26,190 bases of DNA from Parcubacteria group bacterium (GCA_020063075.1 JAGUVE010000030.1:1-26190), one strand, 5' to 3'. Positions 1 through 7,911 are shown, numbered from the stretch's first letter. Notes: generated from the letters alone by a model not told the origin. Numbers and translations are program-made.

Positions 1-973
1 CCAAAGAAAGCAAGGCGATTAAATTAAAAAGTTCGCCCAAACCAATTTCTTGGATTGTCAGCTTGGTGATGGCAAAAATTCCGACTATTCCGGTTGTCTG
101 GCTTGCCAAAGGGGTGATTGATTGAGTCAAAAATGAAACTTTAATTAAATTGTACAGGGAAAAAAAACTATAATGAACGAGGTTTACCGAATGCAAAAAA
201 CCGGAAAAAATTTTTCCAAAAAACCCTTCGTATCTAATTTCAGCCACCTCTTGTATGCCTATTCCTATTTTGGCGCTGGTTTCTTTTGGTTCAACCCGAG
301 GCACAACGGTTATTTCCTTAACTTCTTTTGTTCTCAAATTCTTAACCAGCAATAAAACCGCCTTTCCTTCACTCTTTTTAATAATTTCAGTCAGCTCCCT
401 GGCGCTTTCTAATTCTTTGCCGTCTGCCCTTAAGACCAAATCGTGAGGAAGCAATTTTGCGGCTTCAGCCGGCGAGCCCTCTTTAATCTCAGCCACCATC
501 GGAAAATTATTCTGAGAACCAAAAGGAAACTTGTATTGAAAGAGCAGTCCTTGATAGGTAATAAAACCGCTGAATCCCAAAATAAAATAAAAAATAATGA
601 CGGCCACTAAAATACCGACCAGTATTCCTCCGGAAACAATCAAAGTGCGGGTTGGCAGCGACTTTGAGGCAAAGCTTTTTGGGTCTTTTAATTCTTTTCC
701 CTCTTTGACCTCCTCGTCGTAAATTTTGTTAAAGCCGCCAAAAGGAATCAGGTTTAGGGAATAAACGGTGGATTCGGTCGCTATTTCTCCCGAACCCAAA
801 ACGAATTTTCTTTTTCCCCGCTCCTTATAAACTCCAAAAAGCCGGGGCGGAAGACCCAAGCCAAACTCCTCAACTTTGACCCCGGAGAGTTTAGCCAAAG
901 CAAAATGCCCAAACTCGTGAGAAAGAATGAGAAAACTCAAAATTAAAAGAAATAATATAATGGCTATAATCAT
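1..973 (-). CDS. rseP: RseP-type intramembrane zinc metalloprotease (site-2 protease, M50), partial
   Basis: Membrane-embedded zinc protease that cleaves transmembrane segments of regulatory proteins. Reading the minus strand from the ATG at 973 gives an open frame to the window edge, about 324 residues. Residues 2-18 form a hydrophobic helix that runs into the zinc motif HEFGH (H19, E20, H23). A second membrane span lies near residues 105-130, followed by a PDZ-like domain (about 145-215, with GSPAEAAKLLPHDLVLRADG). A hydrophobic stretch resumes toward the edge. The conserved C-terminal NxxPxxxxDG motif would lie outside the window. The start is two bases after the frr stop, so it is probably translated from the same mRNA as frr, holB and mreB. 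Family assignment is firm; the substrate is unknown. Confidence 0.93.
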   Translation of the reverse strand, partial: MIIAIILFLLILSFLILSHEFGHFALAKLSGVKVEEFGLGLPPRLFGVYKERGKRKFVLGSGEIATESTVYSLNLIPFGGFNKIYDEEVKEGKELKDPKSFASKSLPTRTLIVSGGILVGILVAVIIFYFILGFSGFITYQGLLFQYKFPFGSQNNFPMVAEIKEGSPAEAAKLLPHDLVLRADGKELESARELTEIIKKSEGKAVLLLVKNLRTKEVKEITVVPRVEPKETSAKIGIGIQEVAEIRYEGFFGKIFSGFLHSVNLVHYSFFSLYNLIKVSFLTQSITPLASQTTGIVGIFAITKLTIQEIGLGELFNLIALLSL

Positions 974-975
974 AA

Positions 976-1533
976 TTACTCTGCTATCTCTTTTTTCTTC
1001 CTCTCCCCTATTTCCTCAATTTTCTTGTTATATTCGTCAACCAACTCCTGCAATCCGTCTTTCCCCTTAAATTTATCATTTTCCCTGATTTTACCCTCTC
1101 TAAAGTTTCTTTGAATTTCTTCCCAGGCCTCTTCTCTCCATCTTCTAATTGTCTTTTTTGCCTCCTCTTGTTTTTGGGAAATTAGCCGCAATAAATCCTT
1201 TCTGTATTCTCCAGTCAAGGGGGGCAAATTTATTCTAATTGCGTCTTTGTCAACAATGGGGCTGGCTCCGATTCCGGTTCTTTCCAAGGCCTTAACAATT
1301 CCCTCAATGTAGGATTTGTCCCAGGGCTGAATCAAAATCTGTCTCGGCTCGGGAATTGCGATTGTGGCTAACTGCTTTAAGGGAAACCTCTGGCCAAAGC
1401 ATTCCACAGAAACATCTTCAACTAAAGAGCTGGTCGCTCTGGATGGCCTGAATTTAGCCAACTCTCTTTCCAAAAAATTTACAACTTTATCCAATTCCGG
1501 CTTGATTTTTCCGATAATTTCTTCAGAATCCAT
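976..1533 (-). CDS. frr: Ribosome recycling factor
   Basis: RRF, 185 residues, the usual family length. With EF-G it splits the post-termination ribosome into subunits in the cytoplasm. The sequence shows the typical three-helix-bundle domain: an N-terminal helix with ELAKFRPSRATSSLVEDV, the small beta domain around IPEPRQILIQPWDKSYI, then INLPPLTGEYRKDLLRLI and a long charged C-terminal helix. The family motif usually reads GRASPxLLD near residue 30; here it is PSRATSSLVED, a divergent but recognisable version. It lies between holB (10 bases upstream) and rseP (2 bases downstream), which indicates one operon. Starts with ATG. Confidence 0.96.
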   Translation of the reverse strand: MDSEEIIGKIKPELDKVVNFLERELAKFRPSRATSSLVEDVSVECFGQRFPLKQLATIAIPEPRQILIQPWDKSYIEGIVKALERTGIGASPIVDKDAIRINLPPLTGEYRKDLLRLISQKQEEAKKTIRRWREEAWEEIQRNFREGKIRENDKFKGKDGLQELVDEYNKKIEEIGERKKKEIAE

Positions 1534-1543
1534 AATTTATTTA

Positions 1544-2476
1544 TTACAGCTCCAGCATTAAGTTTTCCAGCGCCAATCTTTGGTTGATGTTTGTGGTTGA
1601 GGTTAAAAAAATCGTTCTCTGCAATTCCTCAATGAATTTTTTTAATTTGGCTAAAGAAAAATTTTTAAAATTTTCGTCTTCCCTGCCCTGTATTTTTGAG
1701 AGAAGAATTTTCCTCAAATACCCGAGCCAGATTTCCAAAATCTCTTTTGCCTTGTTAGAAACGTTGTCTTTGGCGGAGTCAGAGATGTTTTTTACGTATT
1801 GAAAGCGAAAAGACAACCCGGTATTGAAAATTTTGAGCAAATCGGAAATTATTGCGCGGTACGTCTCAATTTTTTGGGGGTCCAAAAGAAAATCCAACGC
1901 CAGCCCGGGTCTGCCCAAAGAAATCTGAGCTATTTCTTCCGCGTCGGCTTTTCCCATTCCCTTTGAAATTAAATAATTTTCAATCTCAGGATATTTTACC
2001 GGGTAAAATTTGATTGTCTGGCATCTGGAAATAATTGTCGGAAGCAGGGTTTTTGGATGCTCGGTTACCAGAATTAAAACCGTCCTGCCTTTCGGTTCCT
2101 CCAGGGTTTTTAAAAGACAACCCTGCGCCTCTTGGTTCATTGAATGCGCCCGGTCTATAATCGCCGCTTTCAAAGGAGCAGAAACATTTTTTAAAGATAG
2201 CTTCCAGCTTAACTCTCTGATTTGGGAAATCTGTATCTCTTTGTTGGCTGGTTCCAAAAAAATAAAATCGGGATGAATCCCTTTTTCAATGTCCCGACTT
2301 TGTCGAGGATGCTCGATGAAATCGGCATCTTTTTCAAAGAGCCATGATATAAATTCAAAGGCAACTCTTTTTTTGCCCAATTTCTCTTGACCGGAAAATA
2401 AGAAAGCATGGGGCAGTTTTCCCGTCTCGGCTGATTTCTCCAAAATCTTCCATTGTTTTTGATGGCCAATAATCAT
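1544..2476 (-). CDS. holB: DNA polymerase III delta-prime / clamp-loader AAA+ subunit
   Basis: Clamp-loader subunit that helps place the sliding clamp on DNA. It has 310 residues. Visible features are the RFC-box-like start (IIGHQKQWKIL, then LPHAFLFSGQEKLGKKRVA at the position of the Walker A loop), IEKGIHPDFIFLEP, the DRAHSMNQEAQGCLLKTLEEP segment (Walker B region) and the arginine-finger SRC motif in LLPTIISRCQTIKF. The P-loop is degenerate (GQEKLGKK), as is common for delta-prime, so it may not hydrolyse ATP. The four-cysteine zinc module that normally precedes the HPDF segment is absent; a short stretch IEHPRQSRD stands in its place. It follows mreB by 15 bases and precedes frr by 10. 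Confidence 0.9.
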   Translation of the reverse strand: MIIGHQKQWKILEKSAETGKLPHAFLFSGQEKLGKKRVAFEFISWLFEKDADFIEHPRQSRDIEKGIHPDFIFLEPANKEIQISQIRELSWKLSLKNVSAPLKAAIIDRAHSMNQEAQGCLLKTLEEPKGRTVLILVTEHPKTLLPTIISRCQTIKFYPVKYPEIENYLISKGMGKADAEEIAQISLGRPGLALDFLLDPQKIETYRAIISDLLKIFNTGLSFRFQYVKNISDSAKDNVSNKAKEILEIWLGYLRKILLSKIQGREDENFKNFSLAKLKKFIEELQRTIFLTSTTNINQRLALENLMLEL

Positions 2477-2491
2477 ACAAAATTTGAATTT

Positions 2492-3499
2492 TTATCTTTT
2501 ACTCATTATGGTTTTTTTATAGACATCTAAATTATCCAAAACCGCTCCGGTTCCTTTTGCCACGCAGGTTATGGGGTCATCAGCTAAAATAAAAGGAACG
2601 CCGATTGATTCCGATATTTTTCTGCTTAGGTTTCTGAGCAATGACCCTCCCCCGGCCAAGACCCCTCCTTTATCCATAACATCGGCTGATAGTTCGGGCG
2701 GAGTGTTTCTTAAAACGGTTTTTATCACTCTGATTACTTCAGATATAACGTCGGAAACGGCCTCTTGGGTTTCATTTGAGGATATTTTTAGGTTGCGGGG
2801 CAGACCTGAGATTAAGTCCCTTCCCCGAATCTCAAGATATTTTTCTTCCTTTTCAGATAAAGCGGTTCCAACCTTTATCTTTATTTCTTCGGCTGTTTGC
2901 TCGCCGATTGCTAAATTATATTTTCTCTTAACAAAATCGGAAATTGCCGAATCCATTTTGTCGCCGGCTATCCTGGCCGATTGCCAGGTAACTATTCCTC
3001 CTAAAGAAATCACCGCCACTTCGGTAGTCCCTCCGCCGATATCAACAATGAGGTTGCCGGAGCAGGAATTTATCGGAACTCCGGCTCCGATGGCGGCCAA
3101 AACCGGTTCTTTTGCCAAAAAAACGGCCTTTGCCCCGGCTGCTAAACCCGCCTCAATCACTGCCCTCTTTTCCGTGGAGGTGATGCCGGCCGGCACCCCG
3201 ATCATCAATTCCGGTTTAAATATCCGAAAATGGCCCAGGACCTTTTCAATGAAATATCTCAGCATCGCCTGGGTAACCCGATAATCGGCGATGACCCCGT
3301 CTCTTAGGGGCCTGTAAACCCTGATGGTGTCCGGAGTCCTGCCGATCATTTCTTTTGCCGATTTTCCGACTGCCAGAATTTTGTTTTCAGCTAAACTGAC
3401 GGCAACGACCGAGGGCTCCTGCAAAACAATCCCCTTTTTTTGAATAAAAACGAGAGAATTGCAAGTGCCTAAGTCAATGCCGATTTTTCGTATAAACAT
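2492..3499 (-). CDS. mreB: Rod-shape-determining protein MreB (bacterial actin)
   Basis: MreB, 335 residues, full length. It polymerises under the inner membrane and guides lateral cell-wall synthesis. The actin-fold signatures are all present: phosphate-1 IGIDLGTCNSLVF near the N-terminus, the conserved RPLRDGVIADY, the phosphate-2 loop VDIGGGTTEVAVISLGG, ARIAGDKMDSAI and the adenosine loop GGVLAGGGSLLRNL. The start is the ATG at 3499. The order murA, mreB, holB, frr, rseP places it among wall and housekeeping genes. No mreC or mreD is visible in the window. An AT-rich repeat stretch of 177 bases separates it from murA, so it may have its own promoter there. Confidence 0.97.
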   Translation of the reverse strand: MFIRKIGIDLGTCNSLVFIQKKGIVLQEPSVVAVSLAENKILAVGKSAKEMIGRTPDTIRVYRPLRDGVIADYRVTQAMLRYFIEKVLGHFRIFKPELMIGVPAGITSTEKRAVIEAGLAAGAKAVFLAKEPVLAAIGAGVPINSCSGNLIVDIGGGTTEVAVISLGGIVTWQSARIAGDKMDSAISDFVKRKYNLAIGEQTAEEIKIKVGTALSEKEEKYLEIRGRDLISGLPRNLKISSNETQEAVSDVISEVIRVIKTVLRNTPPELSADVMDKGGVLAGGGSLLRNLSRKISESIGVPFILADDPITCVAKGTGAVLDNLDVYKKTIMSKR

Positions 3500-3500
3500 A

Positions 3501-3640
3501 ATAACTTAAAATTTTTTAATTTTGAATTCTGAATTTTGAATAAATTTTGAATTTAAAAATTTTTAAAACCTTTTGGTTTCACAATTAAAGCATTAAGAAA
3601 TTCATTCAAAATTCAAAATTGGAAATTCAAAATTATTTTA
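3501..3640. repeat. AT-rich inverted repeat block between murA and mreB
   Basis: The 177-base murA-mreB gap holds short units of the type AATTTTGAAT. Three occur in one orientation (about 3518-3554) and about three as the complement ATTCAAAATT (3601-3635), so the two blocks could pair into a long weak hairpin. No open frame or GC-rich stem followed by a U-run is visible. It may carry the mreB promoter or a mobile palindrome; neither is shown. Confidence 0.6.
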
Positions 3641-3676
3641 GATCTTTGCTTTTTGATTTAAGACTGTAAAAATCAT

Positions 3677-4939
3677 CTATCCTTTAATCCTTCGTATGTC
3701 CGCCCCTAATTTTTGAAATCTTTCTTCTATTCTTTCGTATCCCCTGTCAATTTGCGAAATATTTTCAATTACCGTTTTTCCCTTGGCAGCGAGCCCGGCG
3801 ATAATTAACGAGGCGCCGGCCCTTATATCCCAGGACTCAATCCTTGAACCCCATAGCGGCGTCTTGCCGAAAATGAATGCCCGGTGAGGGTCAACGAGCT
3901 CAATATCCGCTCCCATTTTTCTCAATTCCTGGGTGAAATTCAATCGGTTCTCATAAAGCGGGTCGTGAATTACGCTTCTTCCTTCGGCTTGGGTCAAAAG
4001 AGGAATCAGAGGAGGAATTAAATCGGTAGGGAATCCCGGAAAAGGAAGGGCTTGAATTTTGACCGCCTTCATTTTCGGAAGACGGCTTACAAGTAATTCG
4101 CCCGGAGCTCTTCTTAATATAACGCCGATTTCTTCCAATTTGGTCAAAAATGAATCCAAGTGCTCGGTTCTTACGTTTTTTATTTTAACCTCGCCTTGCG
4201 TAATGGCTGAAGCAATAATGAAAGTACCCGCTTCCAGGGGGTCCGGAATAATTCGGTGATCGGCTCCTTTTAATTTCTTTACGCCTTCCAACTCAATTTG
4301 GTGAGTTCCCAAACCCTCTATCTTTACCCCCATCTCTTTTAAAAATTTTCCGACATCCTGAATCTGGGGCTCAGCCGCCGCCATTTTAATTACCGTTTTT
4401 CCTTCAGCCAAGACCGCGGCGAGCATCAAATTTTCGGTGGCGGTAACCGAAAATTCCCGCAAGACCACTTCTTTTCCCAGAATTTTCTTTGCGCGAAATT
4501 TATAAAATTCGCCTTCCTGAGAAATTTCCGCCCCTAATTCCTTCAGGGAAAGAAGGTGGGTTGAAATCGGCCTTAGCCCGATCTTATCGCCGCCCGGATG
4601 AGAAAATTTGAAATTTTTGAATCTCCCTAAAAGCGGCCCGATTAACAGAACCGAAACGCGGCTCTTCTTAATTTCGTCAAAGTTTAATCTTGCAGGGTCT
4701 ATTTTACGGTTATTTATTTTAATTTTCCGCTTTCCAAGCCATTCAATTTTCGCTCCCATCCCCTCTAAAATTCCGAGCAAGCTTAAAATATCGGAAACCA
4801 AAGGAAGATTATCAATGACGCAATCTTCCTCGCAAAGCAAAGTCGCCGCCAAAATGCCGCCAGCCGCATTTTTATAACCCCTGACCTCAATTTCTCCTTT
4901 AAGCTTTTTACCCCCCCCAATTACGAAACTTTCCGGCAT
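3677..4939 (-). CDS. murA: UDP-N-acetylglucosamine 1-carboxyvinyltransferase (MurA), Cys-to-Asp variant
   Basis: Transfers enolpyruvate from PEP to UDP-GlcNAc, the first committed step of peptidoglycan synthesis, in the cytoplasm. 420 residues, full length. Seen: GYKNAAGGIL with K23 and N24 matching the substrate-binding Lys22 and Asn23 of E. coli MurA, KKSRVSVLLIGPLLGRF, the catalytic loop PGGDKIGLRP, and the repeated inside-out alpha/beta half domains ending in DIRAGASLIIAGLAA. In the loop the usual catalytic Cys (Cys115 in E. coli) is replaced by D118. Known Cys-to-Asp enzymes are active and fosfomycin-insensitive, so that phenotype is expected here. The ATG at 4939 coincides with the predicted transcription start of a consensus promoter, which implies a leaderless mRNA. 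Confidence 0.96.
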   Translation of the reverse strand: MPESFVIGGGKKLKGEIEVRGYKNAAGGILAATLLCEEDCVIDNLPLVSDILSLLGILEGMGAKIEWLGKRKIKINNRKIDPARLNFDEIKKSRVSVLLIGPLLGRFKNFKFSHPGGDKIGLRPISTHLLSLKELGAEISQEGEFYKFRAKKILGKEVVLREFSVTATENLMLAAVLAEGKTVIKMAAAEPQIQDVGKFLKEMGVKIEGLGTHQIELEGVKKLKGADHRIIPDPLEAGTFIIASAITQGEVKIKNVRTEHLDSFLTKLEEIGVILRRAPGELLVSRLPKMKAVKIQALPFPGFPTDLIPPLIPLLTQAEGRSVIHDPLYENRLNFTQELRKMGADIELVDPHRAFIFGKTPLWGSRIESWDIRAGASLIIAGLAAKGKTVIENISQIDRGYERIEERFQKLGADIRRIKG

Positions 4940-4945
4940 GTTTTG

Positions 4946-4974
4946 ATTATATTTTTTTTGGGATTTTATGTCAA
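4946..4974 (-). promoter_or_regulatory. Consensus sigma-70-type promoter of murA
   Basis: On the minus strand TTGACA (4974-4969), a 17-base spacer and TATAAT (4951-4946) match the vegetative consensus at all twelve positions. The +1 expected seven bases after the -10 box is 4939, the A of the murA ATG, so the transcript should be leaderless. Confidence 0.85.
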
Positions 4975-5000
4975 ATTAACTTTTAATCTAAAACATAACT

Positions 5001-5009
5001 TGCTAAAAT
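5001..5009 (+). promoter_or_regulatory. Extended -10 promoter candidate for the PEGA-domain gene
   Basis: TGC-TAAAAT lies five bases before the ATG at 5015, matching the TGn extended -10 form, but the -35 region (4981-4986, TTTTAA) is weak. The expected +1 falls at or next to the ATG, the same leaderless geometry as murA, which diverges from it. Tentative. Confidence 0.4.
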
Positions 5010-5014
5010 GGAAT

Positions 5015-5965
5015 ATGGTCAAAAAAACGAGAGTAATTTTATTTTTGTCTTGTTTGTTCCTGTTTTTTTTTATTGCCTCGGCTTCTATTTTTTATTCTCT
5101 CGGCTACCGATTTGATTTAAAGACAAAAAAAATCGTACAAACCGGCGGGATTTTTTTAAAAGTTGAACCAAAATCGGTAAATGTTTTTAGCGATGAAAAA
5201 TTGAGCGAGAAAACCGATTTTTTATTCGGCACGGTTCTGATAAAAAATTTACTGCCGGGAAAACATAAAATTAGGGTGGAAAAAGAGGGTTTCTATCCCT
5301 GGGAAAAAGTTTTGGAAGTTAAAGAAAAAGAGGTGGCTGAGGCGAAGAATATTATTTTAATTAAAAAAGAGCTTAATTTTGAGGTCTTAGCTAAAGAAGT
5401 AAAAAATTTTTGGCCGTTTCCGGACGGCAAAAAAATTCTTTTGGAGATTGAAATTGACGGCGACTTTAAAAAAAACATTTTGGATTTGGATAAAATTCCG
5501 CCGGCTTTGATTGATGCCACAACTTCGGTTCTGGAAAATGCCTCCACTTCTCAGAAAATTAATGGCGAACTTTACTATTTGAATAAATCGGGGTATCTTT
5601 TTAAAGATAAGGAAAAATTGATTGATCTGCCATTTGGAAATTTTAAGATTTCTCCCGAGGCAAAAAAAATAGTTCTTATTAACGACTACGAAATTTGGGT
5701 TTTATTCATCGAATCTTCTGAAAAACGATTTTTAACCAGATTCTCAAAAAAAATCGGAGAAATTTTTTGGTATAATTCCGACTATTTGCTCTTCAGGATT
5801 GGAAACGAAATAAAAATAACCGAAATTGACAACCGGGACCGGCTGAATATAGTTAACTTGGCTGATTTTAAAGAAACGCAGAAAATTTTCTTCAATCAAA
5901 ATGATAAAAAACTCTATATTTTAAACAAAGATAATTTCCTTGTCTCAGAAAAACTTTTACCCTAA
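5015..5965 (+). CDS. Membrane-anchored PEGA-domain protein with propeller-like C-terminal part
   Basis: Function unknown; predicted to act outside the cytoplasmic membrane. The ATG at 5015 (MVKKTRVIL) is chosen over an in-frame TTG at 4943, because it gives a standard basic start followed by one membrane helix (about residues 6-26) and sits at the predicted transcription start. The protein has 316 residues. A PEGA-type beta domain follows the helix (about 42-112): GGIFLKVEPKSVNVFSDEK, then LLPGKHKIRVEKEGFYPW. The rest has short repeated beta-strand motifs such as WPFPDGKKILLEI and FGNFKISPEAKKIVLI, resembling WD40-like propeller blades. It is divergently transcribed from murA, so a role at the cell surface is possible. 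Fold assignment is moderately sure; the role is not known. Confidence 0.75.
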   Translation: MVKKTRVILFLSCLFLFFFIASASIFYSLGYRFDLKTKKIVQTGGIFLKVEPKSVNVFSDEKLSEKTDFLFGTVLIKNLLPGKHKIRVEKEGFYPWEKVLEVKEKEVAEAKNIILIKKELNFEVLAKEVKNFWPFPDGKKILLEIEIDGDFKKNILDLDKIPPALIDATTSVLENASTSQKINGELYYLNKSGYLFKDKEKLIDLPFGNFKISPEAKKIVLINDYEIWVLFIESSEKRFLTRFSKKIGEIFWYNSDYLLFRIGNEIKITEIDNRDRLNIVNLADFKETQKIFFNQNDKKLYILNKDNFLVSEKLLP

Positions 5966-5993
5966 TTAGATCGAGTAACTCTTGCAAAGATTT

Positions 5994-6251
5994 CAATCGC
6001 TCGGCAAGCTGGTTTTCAGGGATATGGAAAAAACGAGTTTTAGAGCGAAGGCAGAATTGTCTTAGGTTGACACTTCGCAGCCGAGCCCATAACTTTATTT
6101 TGTATTTCAGCGAATGCTCTGGGCGGCTCGGCGAGAAATAGCAACTGCGGAAAATAACTCGTTTTATCCACTTAAGCCGATTGCGTGTCAACCTTAGGCA
6201 ATCTGCCGAGCGATTGTTAAACCGTTTGAAAACCAGCTTGCCGAGCGATTG
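5994..6251. repeat. Large structured intergenic element upstream of pantoate kinase
   Basis: The 336-base gap 5966-6301 holds no credible gene. It is bounded by a perfect 25-base inverted repeat (5994-6018 with 6227-6251). Inside, GGTTGACAC (6065-6073) pairs with GTGTCAACC (6185-6193), GCCGAG (6080-6085) with CTCGGC (6126-6131), and AAACGAG (6031-6037) with CTCGTTT (6159-6165). The second and fourth pairings interleave, so they are alternatives or a pseudoknot. CCGAGCGATTG occurs at 6206-6216 and 6241-6251 and inverted at 5994-6004; it recurs in the element at 7912-8089. Confidence 0.8.
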
Positions 6252-6301
6252 AAGGCGGGGTTTACTTTTTTAGAAAATCTGGTAAAAATTAAAGGTGTTA
6301 A

Positions 6302-7171
6302 ATGACCTTTAAAATATCTGTGCCTTTGCACCTAACCGGTTTTTTTAGCCCCAATTTTGCGGATAATCCCCTGCTAGCCGGGTCAAAGGGAACCGGATTA
6401 GTAATAGTCCCGGGGCTTACCTGCATCTGTAAATTTTCGGAAAAAAAACAAGGAAGAAATAAAGTAATCTATAACGGCGTTAAAACAAAAATAAAACCCG
6501 TAGAAAAACTCTTTGAATTAACCGATTTCAACAGAAGGGTTTTATGCAAAATATCTTCTCCGGTTCCTCTGGGCTTTGGTTATGGCGCAAGCGCCGCCTC
6601 AACCCTGGCCGTTTCTTTGGCTCTTCACAGATTTTTGAAAAAACCCGACTCGGCGGCGGCTCGACTCGCGCACATCGCCGAGGTCAAGTCCTTAACCGGC
6701 TTGGGAGATGTGATTGCGCTGTTTGAAGGCAAGGACTTAACGATAAGAACTAAAACGGGAACGCCGGGAATCGGCCTGACTAAATCATTTTCGCAAAAAG
6801 GAAATATCAGAATTGTTGCCGTTGATTTAAAAAAAATAAGCACGCGAAAGATGCTAAAATCAATGAGTCCTGCGGCATCGCGCTTTGGTTTAAAACTCCT
6901 CAAAAAATTTATTAAAAATCCTGACCTTGAAAATTTCTTTAAATATTCTCAGTTGTTTGCTAAAAAAATGAAATTCGCAGATGAAAATTTTTTTGATAAA
7001 TTGGAGCCGCTCAAAAAATACTGCATCGGATTTACGGTTAAAAAGGGCGTTTTATTTGCGGCTGCCGAACAAAATAAACTAAAAAATGCCGTTTCTATAT
7101 TGAAAAAAATTTCGCCGGCAATTCATATTTTTAAATTCGGCGGAGGAATTAAAAAAATGTATGCCACATAA
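6302..7171 (+). CDS. Pantoate kinase, archaeal type (GHMP kinase family)
   Basis: Phosphorylates pantoate to 4-phosphopantoate, the first step of the archaeal route to phosphopantothenate; most bacteria instead condense pantoate with beta-alanine first and phosphorylate later. 289 residues. Seen: the PoK hallmark LHLTGFFSPN (residues 9-18) followed by GSKGTG (27-32), the GHMP nucleotide loop PVPLGFGYGASAAST (87-101), AHIAEVKSLTGLGDVIA (123-139) and the C-terminal FGGGIKKM. The family belongs with the GHMP kinases, but the HLTGFF and GxGYGAS combination is specific to PoK. Its 3' end overlaps the next gene, phosphopantothenate synthetase, by 11 bases, which supports the assignment. AAAGGTG five bases before the ATG may serve as ribosome-binding site. 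Confidence 0.9.
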   Translation: MTFKISVPLHLTGFFSPNFADNPLLAGSKGTGLVIVPGLTCICKFSEKKQGRNKVIYNGVKTKIKPVEKLFELTDFNRRVLCKISSPVPLGFGYGASAASTLAVSLALHRFLKKPDSAAARLAHIAEVKSLTGLGDVIALFEGKDLTIRTKTGTPGIGLTKSFSQKGNIRIVAVDLKKISTRKMLKSMSPAASRFGLKLLKKFIKNPDLENFFKYSQLFAKKMKFADENFFDKLEPLKKYCIGFTVKKGVLFAAAEQNKLKNAVSILKKISPAIHIFKFGGGIKKMYAT

Positions 7172-7911
7172 TTTTACAATACCCAAATCGCACCCGAGAT
7201 ATTTTTCGCTCGTCCAAAGAGAAAAATTGGTTGATGGTTTTAAAAAAGGAATTGTTGCCGCGGAAGGATTAATCGCCCAAGGCCGGGGAGAAGCGTTTGA
7301 TTATATTTTGGGCGAAAAAACCTTGAAACCGGCAATGGAAGCCGGTAAAGCGGCGGCTGCCTTTCTTTTGCTTGCGAAACGCCCGGTAATCTCGGTCAAT
7401 GGAAACGCCGCCGCCCTGTCGGCAAAAGAAATCGTTAAATTGGCTAAAGTTGTTGGCGCAAAAATAGAAGTCAATCTATTTTATCGCACCGAAAAACGGA
7501 AAAAAAAAAATAAAGGACTTGCTAATTTTAGCTGGCGCAGATAATGTTTTAGGAGCGGGAAAAGACGCTTCGGCCGTTATACCCGAATTAATGAGTGAAA
7601 GAAGAAGGGTTGACCCGAGAGGAATTTTAATCGCCGATGTTGTCTTGGTTTTTCTGGAAGACGGCGATAGAACCGAATCCCTGCTCAAAATGGGGAAAAA
7701 AGTAATTGCCATTGACTTAAATCCTTTCTCAAGAACGGCTCAAAAAGCGACGCTCACCATTGTTGACAATATTGTCAGAGCAATGCCGCTTCTTATTAAA
7801 ATGAGCAAAGAATTCAAAGAGTATAAAGAGCAAGATTTGAAATCAATTTTTAAAAACTACAACAATAGAATAATGTTAAAAGAAATGGTCAAAATAATAA
7901 GGAAAACATAA
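7161..7911 (+). CDS. 4-phosphopantoate--beta-alanine ligase (archaeal phosphopantothenate synthetase), frameshifted
   Basis: Joins 4-phosphopantoate and beta-alanine with ATP to give 4-phosphopantothenate. The family motifs are split over two frames. The first frame (7161-7544) has IPKSHPRYFSL, GLIAQGRGEAFDYILGE (36-52), ISVNGNAAAL and VNLFYRTEKR. The second has LAGADNVLGAGKD, VDPRGILIADVVLVFLEDGD and IDLNPFSRTAQKATLTIVDN. The frames meet at a run of eleven A (7500-7510). Removing one A gives a continuous product of about 249 residues with no conserved motif lost. It could be a sequencing indel, a young mutation, or a gene read through polymerase slippage on A11. It overlaps pantoate kinase by 11 bases, so the two are co-translated. 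Confidence 0.88.

Noticed and set aside
2571..3284. Open frame of 237 codons on the plus strand across mreB
   Set aside because: It lies entirely antisense to a clear MreB and encodes low-complexity Ser/Ile/Pro-rich sequence; a shadow of mreB codon use.
5892..6191. Minus-strand frame of 99 codons running into the structured element
   Set aside because: It overlaps the end of the PEGA-domain gene and the inverted repeats, with an Arg-rich composition that follows from the palindromes.
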